A DNA stretch of 64,000 bases, taken from assembly GCF_014196535.1 (NCBI RefSeq), contig NZ_JACIDU010000002.1, positions 1-64,000 on the forward strand. Direction: 5' to 3'. Source of the DNA: Allorhizobium borbori. Lineage in GTDB: Bacteria; Pseudomonadota; Alphaproteobacteria; Rhizobiales; Rhizobiaceae. Position 1 is the first letter of the stretch, and each line of letters begins with the position of its first letter. A model generated the notes under the pieces. That model was not told the origin of the DNA and searched no databases. It was given only the letters and a program-made list of their open reading frames with translations. Positions 45,077 through 53,822 of the stretch are shown here, in pieces. A program made the translations under genes and the position numbers.

Positions 45077-45961
45077 ATGACCCGGCCCTCCTTCCTTCAT
45101 GACCGGCTGCTGCCGATCCTGACCGTCCTCATTGCCATCATCGCCATCTGGTATCTCTGCGTTGTCTGGCTGAACGCGCCCTTCGTGCGCGATCAGGCAG
45201 CCCGCGCCGGCACGCCGATCACCTTCGCAGAGATCCTGCCGCAGACCTTCGAGCAGGAACGTCCGGTTCTGCCAGCGCCGCACCAGATCGTCACGGAACT
45301 GTGGAAGACCACCGTCACCCTGCCGGTCACCTCCAAGCGCAGCCTCGTCTACCACGCCTGGATCACCATTTCGGCGACGCTGGCAGGCTTTGGTATCGGT
45401 GCGGTGCTCGGCATCCTTCTGGCGGTCGGCATCGTCCACAATCGGGCCATGGACAAGTCGCTCATGCCCTGGGTAATCGCCAGCCAGACGATCCCGATCC
45501 TCGCCGTCGCACCGATGATCATCGTGGTGCTGAACGCGATCGGCATTTCCGGCCTTTTGCCCAAGGCGCTGATTTCGGCCTATCTCTCCTTCTTCCCGGT
45601 CGTCGTTGGCATGGTGAAGGGGCTCAGAAGTCCCGACCGGCTGCTGCTCGACCTGATGCGAACCTATAGCGCCACGCCCGCGCAACTGTTCTGGAAACTG
45701 CGCTGGCAGGCGGCCCTGCCCTATCTCTTCACTTCGCTGAAGGTCGCGGTCGCGATTGCGCTGGTTGGCGCCATCGTCGGCGAACTGCCGACGGGGGCCG
45801 TGGCCGGGCTTGGAGCCCGCCTGCTGTCCGGCTCCTATTACGGCCAGACGATCCAGATCTGGGCCGCCCTCTTCATGGCGGCGCTGGTGGCGGCCCTTCT
45901 CGTGTCGATTGTCGGCCTGGCACACCGGGCGGTGCTGAAACGGATGGGAGAACGTCCATGA
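45077..45961 (+). CDS. ABC transporter permease (first)
   Basis: A 294-residue BPD-type permease. It has an N-terminal membrane anchor, then an unusually long periplasmic stretch (about residues 35-85), then the core with the EAA-loop LMRTYSATPAQLFWKLRWQAALPYLFTSLK and EL-terminating helices. The ATG at 45077 has GAGG upstream; the GTG at 45047 is one base from the ATPase stop but less likely. Its stop overlaps the second permease start by 4 nt. Confidence 0.9.
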   Translation: MTRPSFLHDRLLPILTVLIAIIAIWYLCVVWLNAPFVRDQAARAGTPITFAEILPQTFEQERPVLPAPHQIVTELWKTTVTLPVTSKRSLVYHAWITISATLAGFGIGAVLGILLAVGIVHNRAMDKSLMPWVIASQTIPILAVAPMIIVVLNAIGISGLLPKALISAYLSFFPVVVGMVKGLRSPDRLLLDLMRTYSATPAQLFWKLRWQAALPYLFTSLKVAVAIALVGAIVGELPTGAVAGLGARLLSGSYYGQTIQIWAALFMAALVAALLVSIVGLAHRAVLKRMGERP

Positions 45962-46824
45962 ACGGCTGGCTTCTCTTCGGTCTGGCCTTCTGGGCCGCCG
46001 CCTGGACCACGAACGAGGTTCTCGTCAGGGCAAACGTGGAAAATCCCACGCTGCGCAAGGCTACGAATTTCATCGTGCCGCTCCTCTTCGGCGCCACGCT
46101 GCTGGTGCTGTGGGAAAGCGCCGTGAAGGGCTTCGGCATTCCCTCGATCCTGCTGCCGGCGCCCTCTGCCATCTGGGCGCGGCTCATCGGTTCCGTGCCG
46201 ACGCTGTGGGCGGATTTCCAGCAGACCTTCCTGAAATCGGTGATCACCGGCTATGTGCTGGGTTGCGGCCTGGGCTTTCTCGTCGCCCTGCTCATCGATC
46301 GCTCGCCCTTCCTTCAGAAGGGCCTGCTGCCCATCGGCAATTTCGTTTCGGCGCTGCCGGTCGTCGGCGTTGCCCCCATCATGGTCATGTGGTTCGGCTT
46401 CGACTGGCCGTCCAAGGTGGCCGTGGTCGTCATCATGACCTTCTTCCCGATGCTGGTGAACACGGTGCAGGGGCTTGCCTCCGCCAGCCACATGGAGAAG
46501 GATCTGATGCGAACCTACGCATCGGGCTGGGGGCAGACGCTGGTGAAGCTCAGGCTTCCGGCCGCCATGCCCTTCATCTTCAATGCGTTGAAGATCAATT
46601 CCACGCTGGCGCTGATCGGCGCCATCGTCGCCGAGTTCTTCGGCACTCCGATTGTCGGCATGGGTTTCCGCATTTCCACGGAAGTAGGACGCTCCAATGC
46701 CGATATGGTCTGGGCCGAGATCGCGGTCGCCGCGGTCGCCGGCTCGGCCTTTTACGGACTGGTGGCGCTCATCGAAAGAGCCGTCACCTTCTGGCACCCG
46801 TCTGTCCGCGGTGGGCAGACGTGA
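45958..46824 (+). CDS. ABC transporter permease (second)
   Basis: A 288-residue BPD-type permease with an additional N-terminal helix (GWLLFGLAFWAAAWTTNEV) before the core. The EAA loop is DLMRTYASGWGQTLVKLRLPAAMPFIFNALK. Helix GAIVAEFFGTPIVGMGFRI matches the SsuC/TauC/RibX type. It pairs with the first permease as a heterodimer with the single ATPase. Confidence 0.92.
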   Translation: MNGWLLFGLAFWAAAWTTNEVLVRANVENPTLRKATNFIVPLLFGATLLVLWESAVKGFGIPSILLPAPSAIWARLIGSVPTLWADFQQTFLKSVITGYVLGCGLGFLVALLIDRSPFLQKGLLPIGNFVSALPVVGVAPIMVMWFGFDWPSKVAVVVIMTFFPMLVNTVQGLASASHMEKDLMRTYASGWGQTLVKLRLPAAMPFIFNALKINSTLALIGAIVAEFFGTPIVGMGFRISTEVGRSNADMVWAEIAVAAVAGSAFYGLVALIERAVTFWHPSVRGGQT

Positions 46825-46829
46825 ACCTG

Positions 46830-46875
46830 AAGCATTTCCAGCAAAAGTGTGAAGCGGTTTTGCGTCCGGAAATGC
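46830..46875. repeat. Dispersed intergenic element, short form (copy 4)
   Basis: AGCATTTCCAGCAAAAGTGT with a following GAAGCGGTTTTGCGTCCGGAA matches the copy at 3993-4038. It lies inside the transporter operon between the second permease and the binding-protein gene, so it would be part of the mRNA. Confidence 0.65.
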
Positions 46876-46918
46876 ATCAAAACAAGCGATGAAGCAAATA
46901 AAGAGAGGGAAACAGCTT

Positions 46919-47911
46919 ATGAAGAAAATGATCGCACTGATGATGATGGCGACGGCCCTGCCGATGATGGCAGCCAAGGCCGAAGCCGCCGACAAGGTGA
47001 CGCTCCAGCTCAAGTGGGTCACGCAAGCCCAGTTTGCCGGCTATTACGTTGCCAAGGACAAGGGCTTCTACAAGGAAGAAGGCCTCGACGTCGACATCAA
47101 GCCGGGCGGCCCGGATATTGCTCCGGCCCAGGTCATTGCCGGCGGTGGCGCAGATGTCATCATCGACTGGATGCCTTCGGCTCTGGCTGTTCGCGAAAAG
47201 GGCACGGCCCTCGTCAACATCGCCCAGCCCTTCAAGTCTTCGGGCATGATGCTGACCTGTCTCAAGGAAACCGGCATCAAGAAGCCGGAAGACTTCAAGG
47301 GCAAGACGCTCGGCGTCTGGTTCTTCGGCAACGAATATCCGTTCCTGTCGTGGATGGCCCACCTGAAGATCCCCACGACCGGTGGCGCCGATGGCGTGAC
47401 GGTCCTGAAGCAGGGCTTCAACGTCGATCCGCTGCTGCAGAAGCAGGCGGCTTGCATTTCCACGATGACCTATAACGAATACTGGCAGGTCATCGACGCC
47501 GGCATCAAGGCCGACGATCTCGTGACCTTCAAGTATGAGGACGAAGGCGTGGCAACGCTGGAAGACGGCCTCTACGTGCTGGAAGACAAGCTCAAGGACC
47601 CGGCTTTCAAGGAAAAGATGGTCAAGTTCGTCCGCGCTTCCATGAAGGGCTGGAAGTGGGCCGAAGAGCATCCGGATGACGCAGCCGGCATCGTTCTCGA
47701 CAACGACGCCTCCGGCGCCCAGACCGAAAAGCACCAGAAGCGCATGATGGGCGAAGTGGCCAAGCTGACCGCCGGTTCCAAGGGCGCGCTGGACGTGGCT
47801 GACTATGACCGCACCGTCAAGACGCTGCTCGGCGGCGGCTCCGACCCGGTCATCACCAAGGCTCCGGAAGGCGCCTACACGCTCGACATCACCAACGAGG
47901 CGCTGAAGTAA
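46919..47911 (+). CDS. NMT1/THI5-type ABC substrate-binding protein
   Basis: A 330-residue periplasmic protein with a signal peptide (MKKMIALMMMATALPMMAAKAEA). The mature start VTLQLKWVTQAQFAGYYVAKDKGFYKEEGLDVDIKPGG is the NMT1/THI5 signature of proteins binding pyrimidine- or riboflavin-like ligands. Position after hydA in a RutR-type region suggests uptake of a pyrimidine, dihydropyrimidine or hydantoin. ATG 46919 has AGAGAGGGA upstream; ATG 46889 would extend into non-signal sequence. Confidence 0.92.
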   Translation: MKKMIALMMMATALPMMAAKAEAADKVTLQLKWVTQAQFAGYYVAKDKGFYKEEGLDVDIKPGGPDIAPAQVIAGGGADVIIDWMPSALAVREKGTALVNIAQPFKSSGMMLTCLKETGIKKPEDFKGKTLGVWFFGNEYPFLSWMAHLKIPTTGGADGVTVLKQGFNVDPLLQKQAACISTMTYNEYWQVIDAGIKADDLVTFKYEDEGVATLEDGLYVLEDKLKDPAFKEKMVKFVRASMKGWKWAEEHPDDAAGIVLDNDASGAQTEKHQKRMMGEVAKLTAGSKGALDVADYDRTVKTLLGGGSDPVITKAPEGAYTLDITNEALK

Positions 47912-47938
47912 TAGCGTTTTCAACACCAGTAAAACCGA

Positions 47939-47968
47939 GCGCGCGGCCCAACAAAGCCGCGCGCTTTT
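47939..47968 (+). terminator. Rho-independent terminator of the ABC operon
   Basis: A perfect 9-bp stem, GCGCGCGGC (47939-47947) with GCCGCGCGC (47956-47964), followed by TTTT. It lies 27 nt after the binding-protein stop. Confidence 0.85.
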
Positions 47969-48179
47969 CGTTCGAAAGCCCGGTTCGCAGCGCTTTCGCT
48001 CATCCAGTCTTTGCAATATTCTGTTACATAAAGGCGGCTGGCAGAGTTCAGAGAAATCTGTAATCTTGCCGCGACGCAAAAATAGCCGCGTGCGGCCGGT
48101 GCCTCTGGCGATCCGGCCCGGTCATACCCACGTATCAGGGTCAGGCCCGCCACATGGCAAAGACCGACGGATAACAGTG

Positions 48180-49364
48180 ATGATCGTGAGACGTTCAACG
48201 CCCTTCGCCGCCCTTGCGGTTTTGCCGCTTGTTGCCTTTGCCGCCCAGGCCGAGGAAACGCCAGCCGCCGCACCGCAGGCTCTGCCGGCCATCGTCGTCA
48301 CGCAGGCGACGTCGCGGCTGCTGACTGATCGTATCGTGGCAACCGGGTCGGTCAAGCCGGTGGAGGAAATCTACATCCAGCCGCAGGTGGATGGTCTCCA
48401 GACCCGCACGCTGAACGCCGATATCGGCGATCGCGTGAAGGAAAACGATGTGCTGGCCGTGCTTTCCGACGACAGCCTGTTGCTGCAGAAGAGCCAGCTT
48501 GCCGCAACGCGCGCCAAAGCCGAGGCAAGCCTCGCCCAGATCCGCGCCCAGCTTATCGATACCCGCGCCAGCGCCGAGGACGCCGAACGCCAACGGGTGC
48601 GCGCCGTCACGCTGAGCGCCAAGGGCACCGTGTCCACATCGCAGCTTGAACAGGCCGAAACCGCCGCGACCGGCGCGAAGGCGAGGCTTCGGGCTGCCGA
48701 ACAGTCCATTCTCGTCGCCGAGGCCGATCTGGAAGTCATCGATGCCCAGATCTCCGACATCGACCTGAAGCTGGCCCGGACCAGCGTCAAGACGCCGGCC
48801 TCCGGCCTCGTCGCGGCCCGCACCGCCAAGGTGGGGGCCATCGCTTCCTCCAGCAGCCAGCCGATGTTCACCGTCATCCGCGACGGGCAGATCGAACTCG
48901 TCGCCGACGTGACGGAAAGCGATATTCTCAAGATCCGGCAGGGCCTCAAGGCGCTCATCCGCGTCGCCGGCACAAGCGAGCCGCTCACCGGGCAGGTCCG
49001 CCTCGTTTCCCCGACCGTCGATGCCGCCACGCGCCTCGGTTCCGTCCACATCGCCATCGATGACGACGACAAGGCGCGCGCCGGCATGTATGCCAGCGCG
49101 GAAATCGTGCTGGCCGAAGCTAATGGTCTTTCCCTGCCGCTCTCCGCCATCACCACCGCCAAGGATGGCGTGACGGTCCGCCTTGTGAAGGATGGCATCG
49201 TGCATCAGGTGAAGATCGAGACCGGTATTCAGGACGGCAGCTTCATTCAGGTGACGAAGGGTCTCGAAGATGGTGCGGAGGTCGTTGCGAAAGCCGGCGC
49301 CTTCGTGCGCGATGGCGACCACATCGCCCCCGTGAAGCAGACAGCAACCAACGCAACGGATTGA
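48180..49364 (+). CDS. RND efflux periplasmic adaptor (HlyD/MFP family)
   Basis: A 394-residue adaptor protein with a signal peptide (residues 1-22, ending AAQA). It has a lipoyl half-motif VDGLQTRTLNADIGDRVKENDVLA, a coiled-coil hairpin (about residues 90-190, rich in Ala/Glu), the returning lipoyl half SVKTPASGLVAARTAKVGAI, and a beta-barrel. No lipobox Cys is present, so it is probably not a lipoprotein. It links the inner-membrane pump encoded next to an outer-membrane channel, which is not in the window. Confidence 0.92.
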   Translation: MIVRRSTPFAALAVLPLVAFAAQAEETPAAAPQALPAIVVTQATSRLLTDRIVATGSVKPVEEIYIQPQVDGLQTRTLNADIGDRVKENDVLAVLSDDSLLLQKSQLAATRAKAEASLAQIRAQLIDTRASAEDAERQRVRAVTLSAKGTVSTSQLEQAETAATGAKARLRAAEQSILVAEADLEVIDAQISDIDLKLARTSVKTPASGLVAARTAKVGAIASSSSQPMFTVIRDGQIELVADVTESDILKIRQGLKALIRVAGTSEPLTGQVRLVSPTVDAATRLGSVHIAIDDDDKARAGMYASAEIVLAEANGLSLPLSAITTAKDGVTVRLVKDGIVHQVKIETGIQDGSFIQVTKGLEDGAEVVAKAGAFVRDGDHIAPVKQTATNATD

Positions 49365-49377
49365 CGGAGCGACGGAC

Positions 49378-52300
49378 ATGAATTTTTCCGCCTGGTCGAT
49401 CCGCAATCCGGTCGCGCCGCTGCTTCTGTTCTTCATGCTGATGTATGTCGGCGTGAAGTCGTTCTACAGCCTGCCCATCACCCGCTTCCCGAACATCGAC
49501 GTGCCCATCGTCTCTGTGGTCGTGACCCAGAGCGGCGCGTCCCCGGCCGAACTGGAAATGCAGGTGACGAAGGAGGTCGAGGACGCGGTCGCCTCACTCA
49601 CCGGCGTCGATGAAATCCAGTCCACCGTCACCGACGGCCAGTCGCAGACGGCCATCGTCTTCCGCATGGAAACGAAGACCGACGAGGCGCTTCAGGACGT
49701 GAAGGACGCCATCGACCGCATCCGCTCCAGCCTGCCGGCTTCGGTGGACGAGCCGATCGTTTCCAAGGTCGATGTCGAGGGGCAGGCGATCCTGAGCTAC
49801 GCCGTCTCCGCGCCGGACATGACCCTGGAGGAAATCTCCTGGTACGTGGACGATACGGTGAAGCGCGCCCTGCAAGGCCAGCCCGGCATCGGCCGCATCG
49901 ACCGCTACGGCGGCGCCGACCGGGAAATCCGCGTGTCGCTGAGCCCGGACAAGCTGAACGCCTATGGCATTTCGGCGGCGGATGTGAACGCGCAACTCCG
50001 CGGCGTCAATGCCGATCTCGGCTCCGGCCGCGGCCAGGTGGCGGGCGCGGAACAGACCATCCGCACGCTGGGTGATGCGCGCAATGTTGCCGATCTCGCC
50101 AACACCACGATTTCCATCGGCAATGGCCGTTTCGTGAAGCTCGCCGAACTCGGCACGATCACGGACACCTATGAGGAGCAGAAATCCTTCGCGCGCTTCA
50201 ACGGCCAGCCGGTCGTGACCTTTGCGGTATTCCGCTCGAAGGGAGCAAGCGAGGTCACCGTCGCCGAAACCGTGACGGGCATTCTGGATACGCTGAAAGC
50301 CGACAACAGGAATGTCTCCATCGAGAAGGTGGATGACGCAGTCTACTTCACCTACGGCAATTACGAGGCCGCGCTCCACACGCTGATGGAAGGCGCGCTT
50401 CTTGCCGTCATCGTGGTGTTCCTGTTCCTGCATAACTGGCGAGCGACTTTGATCGCCGCCGTGGCGCTGCCGCTGTCGGCCATTCCGACGCTGTGGATCA
50501 TGGAGATGATGGGCTTTTCGCTCAATCTCGTGAGCTTCCTGGCGCTGACACTGGCCACCGGCATTCTCGTCGACGACGCCATCGTCGAGATCGAAAACAT
50601 CGCCCGCCACATCAAGATGGGCAAGACGCCCTACCGCGCCGCACTGGACGCCGCCGACGAAATCGGCCTGGCCGTCATCGCCACCTCCTTCACCATCATC
50701 GCCGTCTTCGTGCCGGTGTCGTTCATGCCCGGCATTCCGGGCCAGTATTTCATCCAGTTCGGCCTCACCGTCGCCTTCTCCGTATTCTTCTCGCTTATGG
50801 TGGCGCGCCTGATAACGCCGCTGATGGCCGCCTATCTGATGCGCGCCGAAGATGCGATGGAAGACCACGAGGACAATGACGGCACGATCATGTCCGCCTA
50901 CACGCGGCTCATCAGGACGACGACGCGCTGGCGCTATTCCACCCTGCTCGGCGCCATCCTCTTCCTTATCGGCTCGCTCTATTTCCTCATGCAGGTGCCG
51001 GGCAGCTTCATGCCGCCGGAAGACAACGGCCGCATCGTGCTTTCCGTGGAACTGCCGCCGAATGCGACGCTTGAAGATACCGGCCGCGCCACGGATGAAC
51101 TCTATGCGCGTCTGCACGATATTGACGGCGTGGACAGTGTCTTCATTCTTGGCGGCGCCTCGCCCAAGGGCGAACTCGAACTGCGCCGCGCAGCAATCAC
51201 GCTGAACCTCGGCAAGATCGACCATTCGCTGGTGAAGTCGCTGGTCAACAAGGGCCTTGGCGGTCTGCCCCTGATCGGCCCATGGCTGCCGAAGGTGGAA
51301 GATCATGGCCGCACCCGCCCGCAATGGGACATCGAGAAGGAAGTCTTCGCCCGCGTCCGCGATCTGCCGGATGTGCGCGTTCTCAAGCTCAATGATCGCG
51401 GCGAGCGCGACATTTCCTTCAACTTTCTCGGCAAGGACAATGACACGCTGAACGCCGCCGTCGGCATTCTCGAAGCCAAGCTGCGCGCTGAGCCGCTGCT
51501 GGCCAATGTCAGCGCCGAAGGCGCCCTGCCGCGCCCGGAACTGCAGATTCGCCCGCGCAAGGACGAAGCGGCACGCCTTGGCATAACCCCGAGCCAGATC
51601 GCCCAGACGGTGCGCGTCGCGACGATCGGCGACACCGATACGGCACTCGCCAAGATCGCGCTCGACGGTCGCCTCATCCCGATCCGTGTTCAGGCCTCGC
51701 TGGACCTGCGTCGCGATCTCGCCGCCATCCGCGCGTTGAAGATCGCCACCGCCACCGGCACAACCGTGCCGCTGTCGTCCGTCGCCGATATCGATTATTC
51801 GGAAGGTGTTAGTTCCATCAAGCGCAATGCTCGTGCCCGCGTCGTCTCGATCGGCTCGGATCTGCCGCAGAGCGTGGCGCTCGACAGCGCGACGGCGGCG
51901 TTCAAGGCCGTGGTGGAAAAAGCCGGCCTGCCGGAAGGTGTGCGCATTGCCGAAAGCGGCGACGCCAAGATTCAGGCCGAGATGCAGCAGAGCTTCGGCA
52001 ATGCCATGCTGATGGGCCTGTTGCTGGTGCTGATGGTGCTTATCCTGCTGTTCAAGGATATCATCCAGCCCTTCACCATCCTGTTCTCGCTACCTCTTGC
52101 CATCGGCGGTGTCGCGGCGGCGCTTATCATCACCCAGTCAGCGCTCTCCATGCCGGTGCTGATCGGCATCCTCATGCTGATGGGCATCGTCACCAAGAAC
52201 GCCATCCTGCTGGTCGATTTCGCAATCGAGATGATCCGGGGCGGCATGGAGCATCGCACGGCGCTGGTGGAAGCCGGGCGCAAGCGCGCCCGCCCCATCG

Positions 52301-52668
52301 TCATGACCTCCATCGCCATGTCGGCAGGCATGCTGCCTTCGGCCCTGGGCATTGGCGAAGGCGGGTCCTTCCGCGCACCGATGGCGATTGCCGTGATTGG
52401 CGGCATCATCGTCTCGACGGTGCTGAGCCTCGTCGTCGTCCCCTCCTTCTTCCTTATCATGGACGATCTCTCGCGCCTGCTCGGTCGCATCTTCTCCCGC
52501 GTCATCGGGCCGACGGAGCCTGCGGACGAAGCGCTTTCCAAGGAACAGTTGACGGCCCTTGCACGGGAAACCAACGAACGGCTTGATGCGCTTGCGGCTC
52601 GCGTCGAGGCTGAGGATACCACGCCCCGCAAGCTGCAATTGCCGCCGGCACCCCACGCCGCCGAGTAG
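49378..52668 (+). CDS. RND-family efflux transporter permease
   Basis: A 1096-residue AcrB/MexF-superfamily proton antiporter with 12 predicted helices and two large periplasmic loops. It begins NFSAWSIRNPVAPLLLFFMLM. Proton-relay Asp-Asp is in TGILVDDAIVEIENIARH (helix 4) and the Lys in MGIVTKNAILLVDFAIEM (helix 10). The C-terminal ~60 residues are a polar cytoplasmic extension ending PPAPHAAE. Substrate unknown. It is 13 nt after the adaptor gene. Confidence 0.94.
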   Translation: MNFSAWSIRNPVAPLLLFFMLMYVGVKSFYSLPITRFPNIDVPIVSVVVTQSGASPAELEMQVTKEVEDAVASLTGVDEIQSTVTDGQSQTAIVFRMETKTDEALQDVKDAIDRIRSSLPASVDEPIVSKVDVEGQAILSYAVSAPDMTLEEISWYVDDTVKRALQGQPGIGRIDRYGGADREIRVSLSPDKLNAYGISAADVNAQLRGVNADLGSGRGQVAGAEQTIRTLGDARNVADLANTTISIGNGRFVKLAELGTITDTYEEQKSFARFNGQPVVTFAVFRSKGASEVTVAETVTGILDTLKADNRNVSIEKVDDAVYFTYGNYEAALHTLMEGALLAVIVVFLFLHNWRATLIAAVALPLSAIPTLWIMEMMGFSLNLVSFLALTLATGILVDDAIVEIENIARHIKMGKTPYRAALDAADEIGLAVIATSFTIIAVFVPVSFMPGIPGQYFIQFGLTVAFSVFFSLMVARLITPLMAAYLMRAEDAMEDHEDNDGTIMSAYTRLIRTTTRWRYSTLLGAILFLIGSLYFLMQVPGSFMPPEDNGRIVLSVELPPNATLEDTGRATDELYARLHDIDGVDSVFILGGASPKGELELRRAAITLNLGKIDHSLVKSLVNKGLGGLPLIGPWLPKVEDHGRTRPQWDIEKEVFARVRDLPDVRVLKLNDRGERDISFNFLGKDNDTLNAAVGILEAKLRAEPLLANVSAEGALPRPELQIRPRKDEAARLGITPSQIAQTVRVATIGDTDTALAKIALDGRLIPIRVQASLDLRRDLAAIRALKIATATGTTVPLSSVADIDYSEGVSSIKRNARARVVSIGSDLPQSVALDSATAAFKAVVEKAGLPEGVRIAESGDAKIQAEMQQSFGNAMLMGLLLVLMVLILLFKDIIQPFTILFSLPLAIGGVAAALIITQSALSMPVLIGILMLMGIVTKNAILLVDFAIEMIRGGMEHRTALVEAGRKRARPIVMTSIAMSAGMLPSALGIGEGGSFRAPMAIAVIGGIIVSTVLSLVVVPSFFLIMDDLSRLLGRIFSRVIGPTEPADEALSKEQLTALARETNERLDALAARVEAEDTTPRKLQLPPAPHAAE

Positions 52669-53060
52669 CAAAACCACGCGGGCGCCTCGGGGGCCCGCTT
52701 CCATTTTGCCCGCGATACCCCCCAAAGAGGCATTTTTCGCCCAATCCGTTGATCGAAATCAAATGCGTTGCCGCAAGGCTTGCGTATGTTCGGAGCTGCC
52801 GAAAGTGAGGCGGTCGATTGGCCCTCATGGTGCAAGGCGGAACTTTCCGGACGCGGCCCTGAAGGACCGTATCGCGGGAACCGCTCCACAGTGCAAGGAT
52901 ACACGGGGAACGGGGGTTCCTGCGTTTTTTCGAGCACTGGCTGACCATGGAGGAAATGGCGTCCGAAACGCCGGGTCGTAACGCTTCAGGACGGGCTTGT
53001 AGTGCGCGACGTCCTGCCGACGGGATGATTGCTGGGCCGGACGCGCGTGGTCGGGGAGCT
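52669..53060 (+). promoter_or_regulatory. Long leader/control region of the Crp/Fnr gene
   Basis: 392 nt without a convincing gene. The first part holds the FNR-type box. The region from 52763 to 53060 has no strong start with a ribosome site until GGGGAG at 53053-53058. An in-frame ATG at 52947 extends the Crp/Fnr frame but gives a non-family N-terminus. Confidence 0.5.
52749..52790 (+). promoter_or_regulatory. Perfect FNR/FixK-type box and class II promoter
   Basis: TTGAT-CGAA-ATCAA at 52749-52762 is an exact TTGAT-N4-ATCAA anaerobox. A -10-like TATGTT lies at 52785-52790, so transcription from about 52797 puts the box centre at -41.5, the standard activating position. It reads toward the Crp/Fnr gene. 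Confidence 0.65.
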
Positions 53061-53756
53061 ATGAAAACAGTGAACAAGAGCCTCAAGCTGAATACACGGG
53101 ACAAGAATATCCTGATCAAGACACCGTTTCTGGCGAATCTGGGCAGCCACGCGTTGAACCGGATGCTGGAGATCGTGACGGTCAATGGTTATGAAGCCCG
53201 CGATATCCTGTTCCGGGAAGGCGAATTCGCCGAACATTTCTATTGCGTGCTGAGCGGCTATGTCCGCCTCTACCGTCTGAACAAGGATGGGCGCGAAGCC
53301 GATATCCGCATCTGTGGTCCGGGTGACACCTTCGCGGAATGCCTGCTCTACAAGGGCGACACCTATCGCTACAACGCACAGGCTGCCGAGCCCATCACCG
53401 TCGCCCGCTTCGAATTGCAGAAGGTGCGGGACATGGCCGAGCAGGAGCATGATGTGGCCAAGGCCGTCATCCAATGCCTCTCGACCCACCTGATGAGCAC
53501 GATGGATTGTGTCGCCAATGACCGGCTGCAGACCGCGCCGCAGCGCGTCGCCCATTATCTGCTCGACCAGTGCGCGACACAGGATTGCGCCTCGGCCTCC
53601 ATCCGCCTGCCCTTCCAGAAAAGCCTTCTGGCCGGCAAGCTCGGCCTTGCGCCGGAGGCTCTTTCGCGCGCCTTTTCCTCTCTCCGCCGTGCCGGCGTGA
53701 CGGTACGCGGTCGCGTGATCCAGATCAGCGACGTGAGCGCGCTCAAGCAGATCTGA
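53061..53756 (+). CDS. Crp/Fnr-family transcriptional regulator without Fe-S cysteines
   Basis: A 231-residue regulator with an N-terminal cyclic-nucleotide-binding-type fold (VNGYEARDILFREGEFAEHFYCVLSGYVRLY) and a C-terminal HTH (SLLAGKLGLAPEALSRAFSSLRRAGV). The recognition helix has Glu199-x-x-Ser202-Arg203, the ExxSR pattern of proteins that read TTGAT half sites. The N-terminal cysteines of oxygen-sensing FNR are absent, pointing to a DNR/NnrR- or FixK-like signal. ATG 53061 has GGGGAG upstream. The matching box upstream suggests autoregulation. Confidence 0.9.
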   Translation: MKTVNKSLKLNTRDKNILIKTPFLANLGSHALNRMLEIVTVNGYEARDILFREGEFAEHFYCVLSGYVRLYRLNKDGREADIRICGPGDTFAECLLYKGDTYRYNAQAAEPITVARFELQKVRDMAEQEHDVAKAVIQCLSTHLMSTMDCVANDRLQTAPQRVAHYLLDQCATQDCASASIRLPFQKSLLAGKLGLAPEALSRAFSSLRRAGVTVRGRVIQISDVSALKQI

Positions 53757-53780
53757 CCAGATTTAGCGGGAGGAAACGGG

Positions 53781-53809
53781 GCCGGGGCGCGTTAAGCGTC
53801 CCGGCTTTT
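53781..53809. terminator. Terminator between Crp/Fnr gene and urease operon end
   Basis: A 10-bp stem, GCCGGGGCGC (53781-53790) with GCGTCCCGGC (53796-53805, one G-T pair), followed by TTTT. It lies between convergent transcripts. Confidence 0.8.
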
Positions 53810-53822
53810 CGTTGCCAGTCGA

